A DNA stretch of 64,000 nucleotides from Tous-C4FEB sp044356555 (lineage in GTDB: Bacteria > Verrucomicrobiota > Verrucomicrobiia > Opitutales > Opitutaceae). Position 1 is the first letter of the stretch; every line of letters begins with the position of its first letter. Of the stretch, positions 43,314 to 52,000 are shown piece by piece. Below the pieces are notes generated by a model. The model was not told the DNA's origin. It worked only from the letters and a program-made list of their open reading frames with translations, and made no database searches. Made by a program: the position numbers and the translations under genes. The stretch spans positions 186,001 to 250,000 of the forward strand of contig JBIKWB010000002.1 in NCBI GenBank assembly GCA_044356555.1. The letters run 5' to 3'.

Positions 43314-46300
43314 ATGCCGGTAAGAATTATTCGCTTTAGTGACCCGGTTAACGCCAGCGAAGTAACGGCGCAGACGAAGATCAAATCTGCCCTTGAAGCT
43401 ACAGGGGATAAGGTCCCTTGGAACGTTTTGGCGGGACTTGCATCCTCCTCCTCGCCCTTACACCAGTCCGACGATTTGGACCTAGTCGCCATCGGCCCCC
43501 GAGGCGTTTTTCTAATCGAGGTCAAACACTGGGATTCCTCATGGGTGAACGAAAACAAACTGGGCGCAGAGTCAGAGGCCGAGAAACTTTCCGCCAAGGC
43601 CAAGCGGCTTTCAGGTCGAGTGAGAGGGACACTTGCTGCCAGTCCGAAAGTAGTTCAGGCGTTTCTGTTCACTCGAGAGCCTGCCGGCGCTAACCTCCCT
43701 TCTACAATTCGCGGAGTGCCAGTATGGACACTGCGTGAACTCACGAAAATCTTTCGCGATATGCCGGGTGGAGTGCTCAACGAATCGCAAGGTCATCTGC
43801 TAACCTGTGCTCTGGAGCCTACCGCGAAGGTTCAATTGGACGGGAAGATCCGCAGAATTTCCCAGTATCAAAACCTTGAGCTACAAACGTCGAAAGAACT
43901 AGCATTTCACCGGATATACCGCGGCGCGCATCAACGTACAAAAGAACGCGTCATCCTTCATTTATACGATCTTTCCGCGAGCGACGATAAGAATCCGGAA
44001 AGGCAAGCCGAGCGAGAATCGCGGGCTCTGCAGATGCTGCAGACCACCCGTTTCGTGCCCCGAGTTCGAGATACTTTGCGAGAGGTTCCAGAGTTTCCCG
44101 GAGAAATATGCTATTTTACTCTTATCGACTCTGGCGCACCCAGTCTCGCCTCGCGCGCCGCCGATACGGGGTGGACGCCGCATGATAGGATCGAATTTTC
44201 TGCCAATTGCTGCAAGGCCTTGGGGGAGGTTCACGACCTGACAGATCTCGAATCCGTCAAAATTGTTCATCGCAATCTATCCCCTCAAAGCGTTCTAGTG
44301 GGATCGCGAAACGAACCCATTTTCTCGGATTTCAATATAGCAAGACTGCCTAGCACGGAAACCCTCGGGGCAATCTTAACCACAAACTCCGAATTCGATG
44401 CTCCGGAAGTGCGTAGCGGCGGATTGAGTGCGGCTTCACAAAGAAGTGATGTCTTCTCACTGTGCTCCGCCCTACTTACTATTTTCGCGCATGCATCAGA
44501 TACTAGCTCGTTAGCGGCTAGGTCGGCTTTGCTCTTTGGGTGCGCAGAACCACCCGATAAGCGTCGTTCCCTGAGAGAGCTGGAAACTGAACTACGGTCC
44601 TGTTCGGCGATCAATACAAGCGTTCCGCCTCTTTTTGCGGCACCTGAGGAACGGGACATTCCTCCCTCTGAATACTGGTCCGAAGGCCAACTTCTGCCTT
44701 TCGGAGACAACATAACTTTACGAATCGTCAGCCGATTGGGCTCTGGCGGTGTCGGCCGCACATTCAAAGTGGAACAAGTAGACCCAGAAAGTGGCGAGAA
44801 TTTCGGAACTTTCGTCGCCAAGGTAATGAAGAATCCCGACTCTGGTCGCGCGGCCCTTCAAGCCTACCAACGCGTGCGTAGTCATACCACTTTCCCCGGT
44901 TTGTCCGTTGTGTTCGAGACCGCGCGAAAATGGCAGCAGGATCGAATAGTTGCCCTGTTGAAATGGGTCGAAGGAGACTCTTTGGACGGTCTAGCCGGTG
45001 TCTTGTCTATTGCAGCCGAAGAGGCCGGAGACGACTCAGTTGAACAAATGCTCATCAGGTGCTGCACGGATGTTTGCCGATCTCTAGCCGCCCTGCACTC
45101 CCAGGGTTTAGTTCATGGAGATGTCAGTCCGCGTAATTTAATCTGTGATCGCGGCGGTCTAACCCTAACTGACTATGATCTTGTTACCGCTGTCGGAAAA
45201 CAATCCTGGGGGATTGGCGCTACAGCATACTGTTCGCCGGAAGCTCAGCGGAGGGAACCGGTAGCACCTTCCGACGATTTCTATGCGCTCGTCGCCAGTC
45301 TCTTTGAGGTCGCTTTCCATCACCCGGCCTTCCCAAGCCCGCATGGAGCCTTGGATAAAGGCCACGGCTTGAATTGGCGCGCAGGAGAACGTGAATCATT
45401 GCCTCGACTTGCTGACTTTTTTGATCGGGCGACTCATCCGGACCGCAATCGACGGTTTTCCGATGCCAAGTCTGCCATCCAGGCGCTTAATGCTATCAAT
45501 GATTTGTCGGGCACACCTGTTGATACTTCGACCGCCCCGGAAATAGTTCAACGTTCACCGCAGCACGTCGATTGGCTGGATTCGCTCCTGCGCATTTATC
45601 CAGGTTCTCCGCATGGAAACATTGAGACGCGAGGCTTAGATAGTGAGTTCGCACTCGCGACTTACGTGGAGACCCCGCTTGAACAAACTCTGTTTGATTC
45701 TGTGCGCCGCCGCGAGACCCGCTTGGTTCTACTTTGTGGTAATGCAGGGGATGGAAAAACCGCTTTACTCCAACATCTAGCAGCTAAATTCGGTATCGCT
45801 CGGCACCAATCAGCTATTCGTATTTGGGAAGCTGCGACCGCCGATGGCTTGGTTCTCAGGGCCAATCTCGATGGATCAGCCTCATGGCAGGGGAAAAGCG
45901 CAAATGAGCTTTTGGATGAATTCCTTCAACCTTTCCTCTCCGGCGTTCCCGAAACTGACATCGCCCATCTTCTAGCGATTAACGATGGTCGGCTATACGA
46001 GTGGTTGGAGAATCGTGAAAGTGTGTCGGGGGTCACGCCCTTCACCAAAGCTCTACGCTCATTCCTCTCCAACGAGGATGAAAATGAAATTCCGCCCAGT
46101 CATGTGCAGTTCATTAGCTTGAACCATCGCTCTTTGGTCGGAGGAAGAACTCCTTCCGGGCAGTGGTCGGACGATTTCCTCGACCGACTCATAGACGGTC
46201 TATTGGGCGGGCAACACGCGAATCAGATTTGGTCCCCTTGCTTGAAATGCGAGGCGTTTGATCGGTGCACTGCAGGACCTACAGCCCATAGACTCCTCGC

Positions 46301-47312
46301 CGCCCGCGATACACCACTGGGTCAATTTGGAAAGCGTTTGCGCTCGCGCCTCAGCGATGCTCTCCAAGCTGTGCATCAGCGGGGGCAAATTCACATTACG
46401 ACTCGAGAGCTGCGGGGAGTTTTGGGCTACGTGCTGTTTGGTGTGAAGACTTGCTCCGAATTGCACGCGGATCCTGGCGCTCGGCCTGCGGCTCTTTGGG
46501 ACATGCTTTTTGCTCCCGAATCTCCTTATCGCCAGGGGGATTTACTTCGCGAACTTGCAGCTCTCGATCCAGCGCTAGAATCGCACCCGCAACTGGATCG
46601 TTGGTTAATGGGACGCACTGCCCGCGAAATTCCCGGGGCGGGACACGGCTATCCAGGTCTAACCCGTGATTCCGCGCGGCGCAGGGCCTACATCGAATGG
46701 AGTGAGCAGGAGATAGAAGCGCTATCAGGTAACGCCCAAGCCCTTCCTTTGGCTAACGGTGACCATCTTCGCCTGTTCAAAGAAGCCGCGTTGCGATCTC
46801 CCACCGAGAATTCCGATTTATGCGCGCGGCTCTGCCACGGCATATCACAGTTAGAGAGTCTCCCAGCATCAGCACTTGCGCGCAGCGCGATTGTGCCGTT
46901 GCGCATCACTCCCCGAACACCGACAGAGACCTATTTTTGGGTAGAAAAACCACTAAACAGGTTTCGCTTAGAGGCGGAGTGGCCGCGTATTCACAATGTT
47001 CCGCTTCCAGTTTTGCCTCGTCGCTTGAACCTCATATACAGAGCCGTCAATGGGAACGACGATGTATTGTCTATGGGATACGAGCTTTTCCAAACGCTTT
47101 TGTCGCTGGCCACAGGCGAACAATTGAGCGAGCTGCGCTCCGACGACCTTTTTGCCAATTTAGCTATCTTTACCCAAAGACTGGCGAAAGAAGACGAGGG
47201 TCAGTTACTCGCGTGGAACCCAAAGTCGGATTCCAAACTTTATAGACTGGGAATCGAGCGCACTTCGGAGCGACAAATCCTGACTTGTGAACCTCTGGAT
47301 CCAGCACAATGA
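43314..47312 (+). CDS. NERD nuclease-pseudokinase-kinase-P-loop ATPase fusion (PglW/DptF-like)
   Basis: The 1332-residue protein has four modules. Residues about 10-130 are a NERD domain with the nuclease-like D56 ... E69-V-K71 core. Residues about 190-390 are a kinase fold with HRN (319-321) instead of HRD, DFN at 339-341 and no visible ATP lysine, so probably a pseudokinase. Residues about 470-740 are a second kinase with GSGGVG (476-481), K503, catalytic D603 in HGDVSPRNL, and DYD (620-622) in place of DFG. Residues about 790-1332 form a P-loop domain with Walker A GNAGDGKT (809-816) and a Cys cluster C976/C979/C985. NERD-kinase fusions occur in PglW of BREX type 2; the C-terminal ATPase recalls DptF. 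It overlaps the next gene by ATGA. I propose a phosphorylation-controlled defence sensor; this is inference. Confidence 0.75.
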   Translation: MPVRIIRFSDPVNASEVTAQTKIKSALEATGDKVPWNVLAGLASSSSPLHQSDDLDLVAIGPRGVFLIEVKHWDSSWVNENKLGAESEAEKLSAKAKRLSGRVRGTLAASPKVVQAFLFTREPAGANLPSTIRGVPVWTLRELTKIFRDMPGGVLNESQGHLLTCALEPTAKVQLDGKIRRISQYQNLELQTSKELAFHRIYRGAHQRTKERVILHLYDLSASDDKNPERQAERESRALQMLQTTRFVPRVRDTLREVPEFPGEICYFTLIDSGAPSLASRAADTGWTPHDRIEFSANCCKALGEVHDLTDLESVKIVHRNLSPQSVLVGSRNEPIFSDFNIARLPSTETLGAILTTNSEFDAPEVRSGGLSAASQRSDVFSLCSALLTIFAHASDTSSLAARSALLFGCAEPPDKRRSLRELETELRSCSAINTSVPPLFAAPEERDIPPSEYWSEGQLLPFGDNITLRIVSRLGSGGVGRTFKVEQVDPESGENFGTFVAKVMKNPDSGRAALQAYQRVRSHTTFPGLSVVFETARKWQQDRIVALLKWVEGDSLDGLAGVLSIAAEEAGDDSVEQMLIRCCTDVCRSLAALHSQGLVHGDVSPRNLICDRGGLTLTDYDLVTAVGKQSWGIGATAYCSPEAQRREPVAPSDDFYALVASLFEVAFHHPAFPSPHGALDKGHGLNWRAGERESLPRLADFFDRATHPDRNRRFSDAKSAIQALNAINDLSGTPVDTSTAPEIVQRSPQHVDWLDSLLRIYPGSPHGNIETRGLDSEFALATYVETPLEQTLFDSVRRRETRLVLLCGNAGDGKTALLQHLAAKFGIARHQSAIRIWEAATADGLVLRANLDGSASWQGKSANELLDEFLQPFLSGVPETDIAHLLAINDGRLYEWLENRESVSGVTPFTKALRSFLSNEDENEIPPSHVQFISLNHRSLVGGRTPSGQWSDDFLDRLIDGLLGGQHANQIWSPCLKCEAFDRCTAGPTAHRLLAARDTPLGQFGKRLRSRLSDALQAVHQRGQIHITTRELRGVLGYVLFGVKTCSELHADPGARPAALWDMLFAPESPYRQGDLLRELAALDPALESHPQLDRWLMGRTAREIPGAGHGYPGLTRDSARRRAYIEWSEQEIEALSGNAQALPLANGDHLRLFKEAALRSPTENSDLCARLCHGISQLESLPASALARSAIVPLRITPRTPTETYFWVEKPLNRFRLEAEWPRIHNVPLPVLPRRLNLIYRAVNGNDDVLSMGYELFQTLLSLATGEQLSELRSDDLFANLAIFTQRLAKEDEGQLLAWNPKSDSKLYRLGIERTSERQILTCEPLDPAQ

Positions 47313-49078
47313 GCTCCCGCGATATAGTTGATGCAGTATTTACTAAGCCACTTGCAGACTTGGTATGGACATCAAACACGCTCGTAGTGCTTCCTCTCAC
47401 ACCGCAGAATTTTGCGGTAGGGTCGGTCCTTCCCGCAGTATTTTACATGTGTAGACGCGGTTGTCGTCGTGGAAAAGGGCGGTTTCAACAGTCCTTCTCT
47501 CCGGCAGAAAAAATCCGGGCCAGCATATGGTCGGTTTCTGCAAAACTCTCAAGCGATGCGAAGTCGTTTAAGGGTTTCGATTCGGAAGTGCAGAAGGATA
47601 TTCTTGGAGACCTCCTCCTTTGCGATGCCCTCGAGAACAAAGGACACGAGGAGGGCCATTCCGAGGAGATCCAACGAGCATTCCCCGTCCACTTTCTCGC
47701 TTCGTGGCTCGATCTCCCTCCATCGGTAGCAAATCTGCGGTTCGTCCCAGAAATGATTGTTTGTCTTCTAGCTAATCAGTCGCACGCACAAAAAATTCAA
47801 CCCGGCTTAGGCACCGGCCCTTTCCCTATCGGTTTAACTCCAGAGAAGAATCTCTTGTTTCGGATATTCGCGCGTGGCGTTGTTTTCGGAGCAAACACGG
47901 CGAATCTTTGCGCCGATTCGTTCGACGAGCAGGCGCCGCTTGCGTTGGAGGAGTTGCTTATGATTCGACTGGCGCAGGCGTGTGAAGAAGCCCCTGAGAC
48001 TCTCCGCGCGACTAGGGGTGCCGTTTCGGAAATCCAGAATAGCTGGCCCGTTTCGCAGCGTGCTGCGCTGGCATTTCGCGATGATTTGACCGCCTTCCTA
48101 GAAAATTATGGGACTGCTATTCCGCGTCGATCAATCACGCCCATGATGGAGTCGCTACTGGGTTTAGGATTGCTGGCTATCTATCTGGAGAGCTGCTCAA
48201 TTGCAGTTGCATGGGATAACACAGGCGAGATTCCGCCACTTATTGCCCAAAAGCCGGTTCCGATTTTTGCTGATGCTTCCAATGGAAGTGATGCACGTCT
48301 CCGCGATCTCTCCGAGCAATCCTTCGATGAGGTCATAGGCCTTCTCGATCAAGCTTCTGCTAGCTTGATGTCCGTCAGAATACTCGATGCCAAAGGTAGG
48401 TTTGATCGTAAGCTTCGGGAGCACATCCCAAATGGGCCAGATACGTCGGTCTGGTTGAACATTTTGGGTAAAGTTCGCAAAGAGAATCACGAGCGTTCTG
48501 AAGCGATTCTGAATGACCTTAGCGAAAAAATCGAAGCGCTTGCCGCTCGCCTCGAAGAAGAGGGAATCGAGCCCGAGGCGATTGATATTTTGCGCTCACC
48601 AACAGCGACAAGTGATCCAGTTAGAGCTCTCGCGGACAGCCTGTGCACAATGATGGGGGATAAACTACTCCGGACCAAACCGCTAATGTTCGTCGACTCA
48701 TGCCTTATGATAAACGAGGCGCATGGCTTAGGCCGAAAGAGGCGTGTCTCGCGAAGCTTTGCTGGCAGGAAGCGTAAAATGATGGATGTTAGATCGACGA
48801 TCCTATCAAACACCGTTCTCGAAGCGTTGGTCCATCTCCACCTAATTGCTCGCAAAGGCGTTCTGTCATTTGCAGAGTTTCTTTTGATAATTCGCGAGCG
48901 CTACGGTATCTGGGTTGATGAATGTCCGCCCGGTGTTCCGGCTTCTCGCGAAGATCTGCTTAACAATCGAGCTATGTTAGAGCGCCGCCTACGTGACCTC
49001 GGCTTGCTAGTGGGCGTAAACGACGCGGAATTTATGAAGCACCTGCGTCCACGATTCCAGCGAAGTAACACGATATGA
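47309..49078 (+). CDS. Middle protein of the kinase/ATPase operon (DptG-like by position)
   Basis: The 589-residue protein has no clear enzymatic motif. It is largely alpha-helical, with a charged coiled-coil segment near residues 392-420 (LSEKIEALAARLEEEGIEPE). A basic stretch (GRKRRVSRSFAGRKRKMMDV) and a possible winged-helix-like C-terminus follow (SFAEFLLIIRERYGIWVDEC ... RRLRDLGLLVGVND). No signal peptide or membrane segment is evident. Both ends overlap neighbouring genes by ATGA, so it is translationally coupled and probably stoichiometric with them. Its length and central position between a DptF-like and a DptH-like protein suggest a DptG counterpart, but sequence alone does not prove that. 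Confidence 0.6.
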   Translation: MSSRDIVDAVFTKPLADLVWTSNTLVVLPLTPQNFAVGSVLPAVFYMCRRGCRRGKGRFQQSFSPAEKIRASIWSVSAKLSSDAKSFKGFDSEVQKDILGDLLLCDALENKGHEEGHSEEIQRAFPVHFLASWLDLPPSVANLRFVPEMIVCLLANQSHAQKIQPGLGTGPFPIGLTPEKNLLFRIFARGVVFGANTANLCADSFDEQAPLALEELLMIRLAQACEEAPETLRATRGAVSEIQNSWPVSQRAALAFRDDLTAFLENYGTAIPRRSITPMMESLLGLGLLAIYLESCSIAVAWDNTGEIPPLIAQKPVPIFADASNGSDARLRDLSEQSFDEVIGLLDQASASLMSVRILDAKGRFDRKLREHIPNGPDTSVWLNILGKVRKENHERSEAILNDLSEKIEALAARLEEEGIEPEAIDILRSPTATSDPVRALADSLCTMMGDKLLRTKPLMFVDSCLMINEAHGLGRKRRVSRSFAGRKRKMMDVRSTILSNTVLEALVHLHLIARKGVLSFAEFLLIIRERYGIWVDECPPGVPASREDLLNNRAMLERRLRDLGLLVGVNDAEFMKHLRPRFQRSNTI

Positions 49079-52000
49079 ACACCCAAGTTCTCTGTCGTGC
49101 GATGGAACGGCTCCTCGGGAGAGGAGCGAACGGTGATTTATCTTTTACGCGGGCGTTTTCCCACGACGACATTGCGGAAATACTAGCGGCTCGAATTCGA
49201 ACTGTTGCCGATTGGCAGATTCTTGCCGTTGGCTCACCTAAGGGCGATGGGTGGATCACTGCTGACCAAGCCGTCGAACTTCGAGAAAGCAAGGGGGCCG
49301 CCACATTCTTGCTTATTGATGCGCACTCTGCTGGAGCGGGCATGGATGGCATTTATAGTGCCGCTAGAGAAATTGATGAAAAGACACTATTTAAAGAGGC
49401 GATCTCCATACTAACCAAGAGCACTGAACGCTCATGGAGAGAATTTGCTGAAGAAGCTATAAGGAGAGCTCGTCGTTTAGGAGGCCGCCGGAGCAGCACT
49501 TCGTTGCGGCAGGAATTTGAGTTTTTTGGGCTAGTTAACCAAAATCCTACACAGTCTGGGACTCTTATTCATTTGCTTGGATTATGGCCCATCGTCGGCG
49601 ACACAGCCTCCGAGTCCACCGCTCTCTTGGGGCAATCGGGATTGATTGTTGAAAAGCTCTTGATGCCGCCGGGTACCGGCCAAGCACCTGCCATGCGGAT
49701 CAGCGGACTCGTGCTATCCAACCCATCGGCTGATCAAATCACAGAATTAGAAGGAGCCTTGCGCAACTCAGGCTCCCAGCCACGAGCCGCAGTCTTGGCG
49801 AGAATTGAGAAATCACCAGCTCTGTGGCTAGGAAACTTGAGGCCGGCTTTTTTGGACAGCAGTTTAGTCAAAATTGAAATAATTTCGTGGCGGCGGCCCA
49901 ACGATAATCTTTGGGCGTGGTCGGGATTGCGAAATATTCAGGACGAGACGTTGCCTCACCTGATCGTGGATCCCGAGAGTCCGACTACGAAATTGGAAAT
50001 TCGTTGGAAAACAGAGCCTGACGCCCTTCCTCGTGGGTCCGTAAACTATGAGGTGCGAGTTCTTGCCGGCACTGAGGTAATCGCTTCGCGCCAAATAGAA
50101 CACAGCGGGAGCTCGGAACAGAAAGTAATCTTCACGCGAGAGGACTTTGAAGACATTGAGGCCTCTGTAAAACTTGAGGCTTACGTTGAAGTGTCGGCCG
50201 CTGCGCAAACCAGCGTCAAACCGGCCAAAACCGAAGATTTCATAATCACTCCCGGCGAAGCTCCTGCGTCTCAACGTGTGAGTAGCGGGGAAGTCCATCG
50301 GTGTCTCGCGGACGGCCTGATTCACGCAAGCACGCGGGAGGAAATTGAGGTCTTTTTGGATCAGCGCAGCACTGGAACACAAGCTGTTCCAGACAAGAAT
50401 GGGTTTGTGATGTGTCGTTTACCGGGGATGCGTCGAGGTTTTCGGGTAGAACGCCCTTTATTGTTGCAGGAAGTTGAGAAGGATTGGTTGCGCCGAACAG
50501 ACTCCAGCGTCGGACGGTGGGTCATTCGTTGTCGTGCCGATGGCTTTTGGACCAGTTCATTGGAGTTTAAATCCATAACCGGTGGATCGACTCCAACCGA
50601 TTCATTCAATAAATTGCAGGACGTCTCGCGTCGGTTCCGCGACAATACTCTAAAGGCTGCAGGCACACTATCGCGATTCTATCTGCATGGGCATGGTTCC
50701 GCTATACTTTCTGCCGAATACGTGAACGCCTGGCAAACCGCGCTGGAATTCGGCGATCCCCAGCTTGCACTCGCTCATACGATTGAAGTTCAAAATCCTG
50801 CCGGACGCACAACGGGGTTAATTGTTCTTCCATCCCATCCTTTACGCGTGGCGTGGCAGAACGCTTATGATGAGTTAGCTTATCAAATGCGTTTTGAGGA
50901 GGAAATGCCTCCGCGCCGTATATGTGCCACGCTTAGCTGGATGGATGGAGCTCATTTCCCGTTCATTTTGCCGGGGTTTCAGTCCGGTAGTCATTTCGTG
51001 TTCGGAGATACACTAGGTTTGTCCGCGGTGGCCATGGTAGCTGATAGCGACCGCGAGCCTAAATCAGCGATTGCTACGCTATCGGCATGCTATGCCGGCG
51101 GTGTAGATCCCGTTGTTCCGGGTCTAAATACTAATGCAGTCGTCGCTCTCTCACGTGAAGTAACACACTATTTGGATTCCCACCCAGAGTGCTCGGTCGT
51201 CCGGGTCCATGCGCTCCGACCTGGTGATGCTTCTACTGTCGTGCACGCACTGGGAAAAGCGCTGGTCGGAGAGCCGCTCCCAGACGGCGAATCAGCAGAC
51301 GGCCCCGTTCTTCGTGATGTTTCATACCATCTTGATTTACATCCCACCGAAGCGCAATCCGGCGCCGCAGGCGCGCATTTGGTTAAAATCAATCAAAGGC
51401 GGAGAGCCGGGGTCGCGCGAGTTCCATCGGAGGATGCTTGGAGTTTAGAGTCGCTAAACCGGGGCGGAGGCAGATCGATCCCGCGACTTCGCTGGGCGCG
51501 AAGAGAGCCGAACACTCTTCGAGACCCGGCGCACCTTGCCATATCGTTCGACTCGTTCACGTCCCAAGTCGTCGCAGAGGAGAAGAGTCCGACCACGAGT
51601 CCAATACTTGCCTTCGGATTAGCTGCAAACTTGCAGAGGGTCTTCACTCGTGCCGACGGTCAGCCGTGCTGGAAAATGTTCGTCCCGCTCAATCAAGACG
51701 GGCTAAAGCTTTCAAATAGAGGTGTTACTGAAAGGCTTCAAAAGCTGCAAAATGCTATCGGTAATGCTGTGTCGCACTGGGCTGGCGCCGAGAACACTCA
51801 GCCCATTATTCGCACTACGCCCACAGGAGAAGACGTAGAGACATTAGATAAATTACATCGGCTTTGTGACTGGGTGATCACCGTTGATCGAAATGCAGGG
51901 GTCGAGTACTTCGATTCACCGCGTGAGTCGCCGGCAGTTTACGACGCCTATTTGATCGATGCAGTGCCCGAGCGCGATGACCTCGGATGCCTCCAGATGA

